Source: a virus
Length of the DNA stretch: 29,705 bases
Virus record (IMG/VR): IMGVR_UViG_3300025889_000654
Span: 1 to 29,705 of that record
Direction: 5' to 3' (one strand)
Both the position numbers and the translations under genes were made by a program. Position 1 is the stretch's first letter. Every line of letters begins with the position of its first letter. This document shows, in pieces, positions 1-7,538 of the stretch. Below the pieces are notes generated by a model. It had not been told where the DNA came from, ran no database searches, and saw nothing but the letters and a program-made list of their open reading frames with translations.

Positions 1-2
1 AC

Positions 3-410
3 TTCTTCCCAAGCGTTCAGGAGGTTTGGGGGGCAGAGATACCCTTGTACTATCCAAAGCGCTACGCGGGCACCTCAGACTGCATAGGCGTGTACAAGAA
101 CAATGAATCCATCATCGACTTCAAGCAAACCAATAAGATGAAGCGTCGGGATTGGATTGAGGACTATTTTGTCCAATTAGCTGCATATGCTGCGGCGCAT
201 AACGAGGTCCATGGCACGAAGATCCGCCAAGGCGTCATTATGATGGTTGCGCAGGATGGTCAGGTGCAAGAATTCACCACCTGTGGCCGTGAGTTTGACG
301 GGTATGTAGATAAGTGGTGGCGTCGTGTCGATGCCTTTGAGAAAGCAAAAAGAGCTCTGGTGGACCAGCCACCAGAGCTAATTACCCCCGAGGGTGGAGA
401 GGGCCCTTGA
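3..410 (+). CDS. PD-(D/E)XK (RecB/Cas4-like) nuclease, 5' end cut by window
   Basis: This is the C-terminal part of a phage nuclease of the PD-(D/E)XK superfamily (RecB/Cas4/lambda-exonuclease type), which usually acts on DNA ends during phage replication, recombination or host DNA breakdown. The frame is open to the window edge, so the gene begins outside. Visible motifs, in order: a Glu in 'VWGAEIPLYYP', 'YAGTSDCIGV' with the first catalytic Asp, 'IIDFKQTNK' (the D-x-K of motif III), and 'QLAAYAAAH' (the Q-x-x-x-Y motif of the RecB family). It is the only plus-strand gene here and converges on the minus-strand late block. Its last 25 codons carry a hairpin that acts on the opposite strand as a likely terminator (341-379). 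A TTG at 45 is an in-frame codon, not a credible start, because motif residues lie upstream of it. The family call is strong; the exact role is inferred. Confidence 0.85.
   Translation, partial: FFPSVQEVWGAEIPLYYPKRYAGTSDCIGVYKNNESIIDFKQTNKMKRRDWIEDYFVQLAAYAAAHNEVHGTKIRQGVIMMVAQDGQVQEFTTCGREFDGYVDKWWRRVDAFEKAKRALVDQPPELITPEGGEGP
341..379 (-). terminator. Intrinsic terminator of the minus-strand late block, inside the nuclease gene
   Basis: On the minus strand an 11-bp perfect stem (AGCTCTGGTGG / CCACCAGAGCT, arms 369-379 and 353-363, 5-nt loop) is followed by CTTTTTGCTTTC. This is the classical shape of a rho-independent terminator and sits about 47 nt past the last late-gene stop codon. On the plus strand the same stem is followed by AATTACCCC, so it would work in one direction only. 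It lies within the coding sequence of the convergent nuclease gene. Function is inferred from structure. Confidence 0.75.
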
Positions 411-425
411 AGACGTGGAGGTAAC

Positions 426-581
426 TCACTTTTTGCGGGCAGCCCGCATGTTGTCCACTAGATTTGGATAAGGACGACCAGCCTTCTTAGCAGCCGCTTT
501 TGCGGCTGCTTTTTTTGCTGAGGTCAGTGCTTTTGGTTTGCCGACTGACTTCGGTCGTTTCTTGTCCCAGATTTCTTTCAT
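426..581 (-). CDS. Small Lys/Ala-rich basic protein (51 aa)
   Basis: A 51-residue ORF whose ATG overlaps the TGA of the preceding large gene (ATGA, 578-581), indicating translational coupling. The protein is very basic: an N-terminal 'MKEIWDKKRPKSVGKPKAL', then a Lys/Ala repeat stretch (about residues 21-34) and a C-terminal 'GRPYPNLVDNMRAARKK'. I recall similar 'GRPYPNL-DN-RAA' tails in small hypothetical proteins of environmental phages, but I know no function. The Lys/Ala stretch resembles histone-H1 or nucleoid-protein tails, so DNA binding or co-packaging is possible but unproven. It is the last gene of the late block. Its Lys/Ala codons also form the stem and T-tract of the plus-strand terminator at 489-516. 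Codon-level coherence and the ATGA overlap make the gene likely real. Confidence 0.75.
   Translation of the reverse strand: MKEIWDKKRPKSVGKPKALTSAKKAAAKAAAKKAGRPYPNLVDNMRAARKK
489..516 (+). terminator. Intrinsic terminator for the plus-strand nuclease transcript
   Basis: A 9-bp perfect GC-rich stem (AGCAGCCGC, TTTT loop, GCGGCTGCT; arms 489-497 and 502-510) runs directly into a 7-T tract at 510-516 on the plus strand, about 80 nt after the nuclease stop codon. On the minus strand no T-tract follows, so it is unidirectional. It lies inside the minus-strand 51-aa gene, where the same bases encode its Lys/Ala repeat. Confidence 0.8.
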
Positions 582-3500
582 TGTGTTAGCCCTGCTTGGC
601 GCTGCTGCAACATTGCACTAATTGGATCATTAGGGAACAGCGTGGGGTACATCAAATTCACATTACTTGGCTTACTGGCTGGTTGCTGGAATGCAGGGGC
701 ACGCAGATTAGGCTGTTTCTGTTGAGGCGCAGGCATACCGCGGCTTGGTGGTGCCGGTGGCAGTGAACGTAGCATCTGACGCGCTGTACCCGCAACAGGC
801 AACTTAGGGTTTACCCCAGTAGACGCCATTTCTTCTTGGCGCAACAAGTCATTCAGCTCTTGGCTCGCGGCCCGTGCAGCGCCGGGAGTGGTCACCAGTT
901 GCTGGAAAAAGGACCGTGGTACACCGACTTTGGTCAGCTCTGCCGCAACCTTAGCTGCATCATCTGGCGTAGAGAGGTTCGTGAGCCGGTTTGCAAATCT
1001 TTCATCCTCTAGTGCTTTAACAAAAATACGGTCATAGACCTGCTTTTCCAGCCCCCCTGCTAGGCGCATCAACAGGGCTAAAGCCCCTGTTTCAGGGCGG
1101 ATACGGCCTACAGCGGCTTCGCGAATAGTGGTCGTAAGGTATTGGACCCCTGATCCAAAAATCTTTTTAAGGTTTTCATCCAAGGAATTAAATTCAGGAA
1201 TCTGCCCTGTCACACTAGAAAAAACTTCAACGCGCCGCTGTAAATCAGCCAGCTTCTTTAGGTCATCTAGATGCTTAGTATTCCTAAACAATACGTTCAG
1301 GCTTTTTTCATTGTTTTGAATAAACGAGGATAACAATCCCCCCTGTTGTGCACCCTCACCTGCCGTGGTAAAAACCGCACGACGCAAGGCGGCAATCATT
1401 TCAGGATCTTTTCCTGCCTCATCCACCAACTTGCGCATTAATGCAGGATCTGTGAGGGCTGCTGCAATAGATTGCTTAGGGTCCGCATCAAGACGGGAGG
1501 CTCTTGCAAGCAAGTTGTCCAATTCGCCGTCTTTTGCAGCAATGCGGCGCTGATCGATTTCTGCCATGCGTGCAGCATAATCATCCGCAAAACCAATTTC
1601 ATCCGTCAATTTAGTCCGGATGTTTTCAGGTAATGCATCAACAATACCCTTGTTCTTGTCCAACACCGAACGGATTTTCTTTGGGTCTACTAGCCCGTTT
1701 TTGTCAAAGATAGGCTTACGAGACAGCCAATCAATTGCGCCACGGGTCATTAAATCATCTACCTGTGCACTTCCACCAAGAGTCACACGAAGTTGACGCA
1801 GATTGTCCGCGTTACTAAACGCTGTCTGCATCAAAGATTCGTTTGGCAGCAGATATTCTTGGCCGCCGCGCTTAGTACTGGACAACAGCAAGGGGAGTGC
1901 TTTTTCGTAGCCTGCCTTGTAGTCATCGAGGACCATTTTCATGCCCTCATACTCGCGCTTGATCTTTGGCACGTGGTCCATGATCAGCTTCTCGATGTCC
2001 TTGAACACCGCATCGCCTGTATCTACAATGCGCTGGGCATCGGTAAGGCGAGTCCGACCCTTCATCATTGCGGCGTTATAGCCACCGATCGAGTCATTCC
2101 GGAAGCGTTGCGCAGCAGTGAGATAGTCCAGTGCCTCAGGCACGTTGATATCAATCTTCGTAGCGTCTTCTGCAATCAGCGCAGCATCCCTTTTGATCTG
2201 CTCCGGATTGATTACTACCCGCTTGCCGGGGATGCCGGTGGGGATGGAGATATTGCCTTCTTTATCGCGCGCCGAAGTCTCTGCAATATCGCTCAAAGAG
2301 ACGCCACGTTTGCGGCCTTTTGTAGCCTTGCCCTCCATCAGTTCGGCAACAGTTTTACGGACTGTATTTTGAACGTCTGGATCAAGACCTGCTACCTGAG
2401 AATCTAGGGCCTCATTTGTAAGGTCCCGCTCCATGCGGGCCTGCATATTTTCCCGCGCTACTTGCTGTGACTTTACAAATCGCTCAAGGAGTCGGATAGG
2501 CTCTGGGACTTGGCTACGCGCAGAGGGCCGCTCAATCCGATATTTTTCAATCAGCTTTGCCGCAGCATCTTCCATGTCCCGTGATTCAAACAAAGACTTA
2601 CCGTCTTTGCGAGTAGGCATCAACAGGCCTTCAGGGGAAATGGCTTGGCGAAGACCCATGCGGCTAAGAACGTTTTTGCGCATGTCGGCATTCATCTCCA
2701 TGCCAGACATCAGGACGCCGCGTAACTCATCGTTTAAAGCATCAATGTTCTGTGGGCCGAGGCGCTCGGACAACGCAAGAATTTCCGCTTCAGTTAAATC
2801 AGCCTGTTCCCGCAACATGGACTCAAAGAAACCTTGGCGATTTGCCTGTACCTGCTGGAATGCCTCAACAATGGGTTTGCGGGCCTCGGGGGCAAAACTA
2901 TCAAACAAGTTTTGTAGTTTGGTCTGGTTTTGATTAATCCTAGCTTTTACTTCGCCTAATTGTTCTGGGCCAAGAGTTTCGAGCACCTCTAGTTTCCGTT
3001 TTAATAACGGAGTAAACATTGTTTGCTCAGTCACATCGAATACAAATCCGGCCTCGGAGACGCGGGGATCGTCTAATGCGGCTTTTAATGCGGCCAATGC
3101 CTCTTGTGCTTCTTTACTTTCGCTGATCGGCCCAAACACCTGTCCGAGCTTTTTTTCAGCATTTTTAATGAACATTTTCGGTAAGATATTGATACCGGGA
3201 AATCTAAAAAAGCCCGGCTCAAGCTCGTTTAAAACGCTTTTTTCAACATCCCCCATCTCAGCAAAAAGGCCTGACGTATCTACAGCTTGCTTAATTTTTT
3301 TCCCCGCAAAAAGAGTCGGGCTTAGCTTTGCAACATTAGCGGCTGCCAATGGTAGACCAATAAACGCGGCAGCAGGCATCAGCTCCTTGTAGACAGGCTT
3401 CATCTCATTGCTATCGTCTACATTTTCTTCGACTGCTTGGCGCAATCCTTCGTAGCCTGCGCCAAATGCTACATCCAAAGCAACCGCGCCTCTGGGATTG

Positions 3501-4018
3501 CGCTTGACAAAATCAATTGCATCTGTCGAAATGTCTTTCAGTATGCTGCCGCTAGGTCCAATTCTTCCCGTTAATTCAGTACCGGCCCGGGCAATGGGTG
3601 CCTTAGAGGCTGCCCATGCCAATATGCCCGTGAATGGGAGGTTAGCTCCAACGCCTTCTCCGATAGCACGGGCGTAGCGCTCGGCTTCATTTTTGGGTGC
3701 GCGGATTTTATCGCCACCGATGGCTACTTGCAATTTATTAAACAGCTTACCAAGGGTTTGGACTTGATCTTCCTTCATGCCCAAGGCTTTACCAATACCA
3801 AGCGTTGCGGCATCGGGCAATGCAAACAAGGCGCTTTGTAAGCCCCATGTTGTATTGTTTACCAACCCGCCGATTGCGTCATTGGTGCTGGTGAATTCTT
3901 GATCAACACCAGCCGCGGACCGCGGTGCTTTCTCCAGCGGAGCACCCTCGGCTCGACCGACGACTTCGCCGGTCATCATGTCAATTACTTCGCCCTTGAT
4001 ATTGGTAATTGTGCTCAT
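578..4018 (-). CDS. Very large putative internal virion / DNA-ejection protein (1146 aa)
   Basis: Probably a capsid-internal protein injected with the DNA, as with the large last late genes of podoviruses (T7 gp15/gp16 being the functional type, though I see no sequence signature linking them). Mostly helical and charged, with hydrophobic/amphipathic patches at about 47-80, 120-142 and 213-232, a long coiled-coil-prone middle, and a C-terminal Pro/Gln-rich tail (about 1070-1146) containing 'NLMYPTLFPNDPISAMLQQ', a tail peptide I recall at the end of similar proteins in environmental phages. No lysozyme or transglycosylase motif was recognised. The ATG overlaps the upstream TGA by 4 nt (ATGA, 4015-4018) and its own stop overlaps the next small gene in the same way. 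Function is inferred from size, composition and position; a tail component is the alternative. Confidence 0.7.
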   Translation of the reverse strand: MSTITNIKGEVIDMMTGEVVGRAEGAPLEKAPRSAAGVDQEFTSTNDAIGGLVNNTTWGLQSALFALPDAATLGIGKALGMKEDQVQTLGKLFNKLQVAIGGDKIRAPKNEAERYARAIGEGVGANLPFTGILAWAASKAPIARAGTELTGRIGPSGSILKDISTDAIDFVKRNPRGAVALDVAFGAGYEGLRQAVEENVDDSNEMKPVYKELMPAAAFIGLPLAAANVAKLSPTLFAGKKIKQAVDTSGLFAEMGDVEKSVLNELEPGFFRFPGINILPKMFIKNAEKKLGQVFGPISESKEAQEALAALKAALDDPRVSEAGFVFDVTEQTMFTPLLKRKLEVLETLGPEQLGEVKARINQNQTKLQNLFDSFAPEARKPIVEAFQQVQANRQGFFESMLREQADLTEAEILALSERLGPQNIDALNDELRGVLMSGMEMNADMRKNVLSRMGLRQAISPEGLLMPTRKDGKSLFESRDMEDAAAKLIEKYRIERPSARSQVPEPIRLLERFVKSQQVARENMQARMERDLTNEALDSQVAGLDPDVQNTVRKTVAELMEGKATKGRKRGVSLSDIAETSARDKEGNISIPTGIPGKRVVINPEQIKRDAALIAEDATKIDINVPEALDYLTAAQRFRNDSIGGYNAAMMKGRTRLTDAQRIVDTGDAVFKDIEKLIMDHVPKIKREYEGMKMVLDDYKAGYEKALPLLLSSTKRGGQEYLLPNESLMQTAFSNADNLRQLRVTLGGSAQVDDLMTRGAIDWLSRKPIFDKNGLVDPKKIRSVLDKNKGIVDALPENIRTKLTDEIGFADDYAARMAEIDQRRIAAKDGELDNLLARASRLDADPKQSIAAALTDPALMRKLVDEAGKDPEMIAALRRAVFTTAGEGAQQGGLLSSFIQNNEKSLNVLFRNTKHLDDLKKLADLQRRVEVFSSVTGQIPEFNSLDENLKKIFGSGVQYLTTTIREAAVGRIRPETGALALLMRLAGGLEKQVYDRIFVKALEDERFANRLTNLSTPDDAAKVAAELTKVGVPRSFFQQLVTTPGAARAASQELNDLLRQEEMASTGVNPKLPVAGTARQMLRSLPPAPPSRGMPAPQQKQPNLRAPAFQQPASKPSNVNLMYPTLFPNDPISAMLQQRQAGLTQ

Positions 4019-6402
4019 TTAAGGCTAATGCTCCGCAGTTGGCCTACTGTAAATGCTTGAATACTGCCGTTGGGCATTTTCAAATACACCGTAGCATTTG
4101 GATCTTGCGCAGTTCCGACGGTGCTCTTCAGGAAAGTATACATGCGGCGAGCAGCATCAGGGTCTTGGCTGACGACAAACGGATCACTTTGTGTGCCTGT
4201 GTTTGGCGTATTCATGACATAGTTGTTCTTCTCAAAGCCCAGCTGGGTAAGAATCTGTTGACGAGCATTACGAAAACGTGCCTCTAATGCGTTAATGCTA
4301 CCTGCCGTAAGTTCTTTGTTTTTAAAGAACTCTTCTGGCTTAGTAAGGGCTTCTTGTGTCTCACGTTCCCACTCCTGCTCCTGCACTGCTATGCGACCAC
4401 TTTCGTTAGCACTAGCAGCAGCTTTCATGATCCTGTTTAACGAGATACCAACAGTGGTGGCTGCTTTTTTCTGATCAACATCAGGCCGAATTACGCCCCC
4501 GCCGATAGGCACCAACAGGTTGTTAACTTTAGACGTAAACCATGTGCCGGGGCTATATAGCTCTGTGAAATTCCGCTTTAAGGTATTGACCTCTTGCAAA
4601 GCATTGTCGAGGGACCGCAAGGCGCTGCCTAACTTAATACGCTCGTCCTTGTCTGTCTCAACCGTTGTTGGAGCTTCGCCAAGGTTTTCAACAAACGGAT
4701 TGTCTGTGGGACGAAGCGTGTAGGGACTGTTAAGGGCGGTGCTAACTGTTGGATCTTTCGCCGGATCAGTCTCAATGCTAAAGGTGGGGGTCCCGTCCGT
4801 GTCCTCAATAATACGACCCCCCATCCCGATACTTGAAACCTTAACTTTTCCCTTTGCTTTGGCTTGAGCGATCAGCAACTTGTAATCATTATCCAAAATC
4901 TTTAGCTGAAGAGCTTTGGCGGCAGCGTCTTGAGCGTTAACATCTGTAATGGCCTGACTCAAGGCAGCTGAATCGAGCTTCAACTGACGATCCTTAGCCT
5001 GCGCAACCAAGGCAGCAAAGCCCTTAGGAATACCCTCTGCGGCTTTTGCCAAAGACATTGCCATTGTGGGCTCGGTAGCACCAGCAAACTTGAACCCAGC
5101 ATCTGCCAACATTAGCAATGCATTGGTCTTCATATCTTCTTTGCTGTCGCCCATCAGTTCACGGAACAATGGGCTGTACTCATCCCGGGCTTCACGAATG
5201 CGATCTATCTTGCTCTTTGCTTTAACAGGAACGGCTGTGCCTGTCGCCTTTGCTAGGTCTTCTGCAGCAGAGCTCGCGAAAGTGGAATCCTCATCGGGGT
5301 TTGCAGCAACAGGAAAATCTACGGAGGGAGTCTGTTCAGCGGGCATTCCACGAGTTTTTTCTTCCGCAGCTGCCATTGCAGCTTCCCGGGACATCGTCGG
5401 ATCTTGCGCATAGTAGCGCTCATCAATAAAACCACGACCACCACCGGCCCCAGTAGCAGGGGCCATCATGGGAACCTCATAGCCAATAACTTTTCGTTCA
5501 CCCGGCTGAGGTTCTTTTTGTATATCGGTGTCCAAACCTGCCAGCATGGCTGCGGCACTGGATAAAACGGGGGCTGCATTTGGATACCGCTGAGACAGCT
5601 GATTTAAGCCCTGACTCAACCCTTGGGTAAAGGTAGGCTGCATTAAATTACCACCACGAGCAATTTGATCGGCAGTAAACCGACCGCCTGCTCCCCGCAC
5701 GTTTTCAAGGTACGGCTGCGACATTTGAGGGTTCATGAACATACGGCCCAAAGCAGCGTTTGCGGACTGGGCATAACGCGATGCGGTAGGACCGACTTGA
5801 TTCAGAGTTCGCGCCACAGCTGGTGCAAATCGCCCAGCTTGAGTCATAAAGGCGGTACCCATCGCAGAAACCGGACCGCCGATATTAAACTGCTGCGGAG
5901 GCATGCCATCAGGTGTTGGCGGAGCTTGTTCAGCCCCGCCCTGTGGGAAAGGGCCAGCCATGCCCTCACCCCCGGGAGGCATCATAGGTCCTTGGTCCAT
6001 GGGCATCGGCGCACCCTGCATTGCCATCGGGTCTTGTCCGGGCATCGGGGGAGGCATCATACCAGCACCCTGAGGCAAACCACCAATACCACCTTGCGGC
6101 TGCTGCATCATAGTAAAGTGCTCTTGCAACATGGCTAACACCTCTGGGGGCGTCTCCATCGCTGCTTCTTCACCAACCATCTGAGCAAGTTCCATGTACC
6201 GCGCATCAACTGAGCGCATATCGCCGCGCAGTGTATTCATCAAAATCTCAGGGTTTTGAGGCGTGCGCTCCATGATGGGCATCTCATCCTCGTCGTCCAT
6301 CTCATTGATGTCGTCTTCGAACCCAGACATGATCCCGCTGTTCTTAGCCTCTTTTGACAAGGGCATATCAAACATGGCCCGTTTTAGGATTTCTTCTTTC
6401 AT
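4015..6402 (-). CDS. Putative internal virion / ejection protein with Met-Pro-Gly-rich segment (795 aa)
   Basis: Second of the consecutive large late proteins. The N-terminus has an acidic segment (residues 28-42), then 'DARYMELAQMVGEEAAMETP' (about 66-85), a motif I recognise from marine phage internal proteins, then a strongly Met/Pro/Gly/Gln-rich low-complexity stretch (93-171). The centre has a helical, Ala-rich region and the C-terminal third is a mixed helical domain ending 'VGQLRSISLK'. No enzymatic motif is visible. The ATG at 6402 is preceded by AAGGA, which overlaps the stop codon of the upstream gene, a good ribosome binding site. It overlaps the next gene by 4 nt. The Met-rich segment is unusual and may be disordered. 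Role as an ejection protein is inferred from neighbours and size. Confidence 0.7.
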   Translation of the reverse strand: MKEEILKRAMFDMPLSKEAKNSGIMSGFEDDINEMDDEDEMPIMERTPQNPEILMNTLRGDMRSVDARYMELAQMVGEEAAMETPPEVLAMLQEHFTMMQQPQGGIGGLPQGAGMMPPPMPGQDPMAMQGAPMPMDQGPMMPPGGEGMAGPFPQGGAEQAPPTPDGMPPQQFNIGGPVSAMGTAFMTQAGRFAPAVARTLNQVGPTASRYAQSANAALGRMFMNPQMSQPYLENVRGAGGRFTADQIARGGNLMQPTFTQGLSQGLNQLSQRYPNAAPVLSSAAAMLAGLDTDIQKEPQPGERKVIGYEVPMMAPATGAGGGRGFIDERYYAQDPTMSREAAMAAAEEKTRGMPAEQTPSVDFPVAANPDEDSTFASSAAEDLAKATGTAVPVKAKSKIDRIREARDEYSPLFRELMGDSKEDMKTNALLMLADAGFKFAGATEPTMAMSLAKAAEGIPKGFAALVAQAKDRQLKLDSAALSQAITDVNAQDAAAKALQLKILDNDYKLLIAQAKAKGKVKVSSIGMGGRIIEDTDGTPTFSIETDPAKDPTVSTALNSPYTLRPTDNPFVENLGEAPTTVETDKDERIKLGSALRSLDNALQEVNTLKRNFTELYSPGTWFTSKVNNLLVPIGGGVIRPDVDQKKAATTVGISLNRIMKAAASANESGRIAVQEQEWERETQEALTKPEEFFKNKELTAGSINALEARFRNARQQILTQLGFEKNNYVMNTPNTGTQSDPFVVSQDPDAARRMYTFLKSTVGTAQDPNATVYLKMPNGSIQAFTVGQLRSISLK

Positions 6403-6411
6403 GCTGTTTCC

Positions 6412-7536
6412 TTAGACCAATCCGGCAGTTTTTGCCGCGGCGGCTGTACCAAGTATACCGGTTCCAACACCAGCAAGCTGCTGGAATGGGCTGGGGGTCG
6501 GTTGCGTTTGTTGGGTGACCGCCATTTGCGTAGACGGAGCGCCTTTGTAAATATCGGACAAGAACGCCAAATTCTGACGTGTCTGCATTTCGTTTTGCAG
6601 GGCGTTGGCACGAGTAACGTCGTACTGGCTTTGCAAATCCGCCTGCTGCGACTGGCCCAAGTTGTACAAGAAGTTGACATCCTGTTGGCCCAACGCCTGC
6701 TGCTGTGCCCCCAACGCGGCTTGCTGTACACCCATGTTGCCCATTTGCGTACCCAGTGCACCGATGCCTTGCGCAACGCCTTGCTGCAAACCAGCCTGTG
6801 AACCCAAGATGTTTGCCTGAACGCCTGCAATATTTGCATATTGACTCGCGGCATTTTGCAAACCCTGAGCTTGCTGTAATTGACGCAACTGCTGCTGCTC
6901 AAAGGCCTGCTGGGCCTGAGCTTGCGCAGCACCATAGCCCTGCTGGAGCGCCCCAAAAATCGCAGCGTTCTTTGTTTCAGCAAGGTTGCGATTAAGCTCT
7001 TCGCGTTGGATACCTTCGCGTGATCCACCAAACGCCCCAGCGCGTACAGCCTGCGTATTTAATGCCTGCTGTTGTATGTCGCCTTGGCGATCAATCTGCT
7101 TGACGGCCTCATCAATAACCTGCTGCTGATACGGGTTCATGTAGGCGCTGACACTGGTGGGGTCATAGCCCTGCGCAGCACCCGTGTAAGCAGTAACGCC
7201 CTGACCCAACGCACCAAGTCCAGCTCCTGCAGCCCCTGCATACTGGCCCATGGCCCGCGCTGCTTCATCCGCGTTCAAAAATGACTTGTAGCCCTGACCA
7301 CCGTAGGCCTGACCCATATCAAGCGCGGCGGCGCCTTGGTTTAGGTATGACTGAAATGCGCCAATCCCTGCACGGCCCGTTGCCAACGCATCAAGCTGGT
7401 CCGGGGACATCCCTGCCCGCTGATACTGGGGCAGGCTAAATTTACGATCGGCCTCTGCTTTAGCGGACTGGAGAAGCCCTACTTTAATGGCTTCAATTTC
7501 CGGGGCTTCCCGGACGTACTGTGTGGTTTCTTCCAT
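6412..7536 (-). CDS. Gln/Ala-rich putative DNA-ejection protein (374 aa)
   Basis: Helical, Gln/Ala/Gly-rich protein resembling the mid-sized internal virion proteins of podoviruses. Markers that I recall in environmental phages: 'YMNPYQQQVIDEAVKQIDRQ' (132-151) and 'GAFGGSREG' (167-175), followed by a long Q/A-rich helical region (about 195-320) and a Gly/Ala-rich hydrophobic C-terminus (352-374). Such proteins are packaged inside the capsid and help form a conduit through the envelope during infection. It starts 2 nt after the stop of the 1036-residue protein and ends 9 nt before the 795-residue one, so all three should be produced together. No catalytic motif is seen. The call is by composition, motifs and order. 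Confidence 0.72.
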   Translation of the reverse strand: MEETTQYVREAPEIEAIKVGLLQSAKAEADRKFSLPQYQRAGMSPDQLDALATGRAGIGAFQSYLNQGAAALDMGQAYGGQGYKSFLNADEAARAMGQYAGAAGAGLGALGQGVTAYTGAAQGYDPTSVSAYMNPYQQQVIDEAVKQIDRQGDIQQQALNTQAVRAGAFGGSREGIQREELNRNLAETKNAAIFGALQQGYGAAQAQAQQAFEQQQLRQLQQAQGLQNAASQYANIAGVQANILGSQAGLQQGVAQGIGALGTQMGNMGVQQAALGAQQQALGQQDVNFLYNLGQSQQADLQSQYDVTRANALQNEMQTRQNLAFLSDIYKGAPSTQMAVTQQTQPTPSPFQQLAGVGTGILGTAAAAKTAGLV

Positions 7537-7538
7537 TT

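Noticed and set aside
45-410. TTG at 45 as the start of the plus-strand nuclease
   Set aside because: The frame is open to the window edge and the upstream residues (VWGAEIP) fit the family motif, so the gene is a 5' partial.
1793-2407. 204-aa plus-strand ORF (and other plus-strand ORFs from about 1100 to 29600)
   Set aside because: They lie opposite strongly coding minus-strand genes with recognisable families, lack ribosome binding sites and have no protein-like motifs.
6399-7031. 210-aa minus-strand ORF overlapping the Gln/Ala-rich protein
   Set aside because: Shadow of the 374-aa gene in another frame; Ser/Arg-rich composition is the result of reading GCx/CAR codons out of frame.
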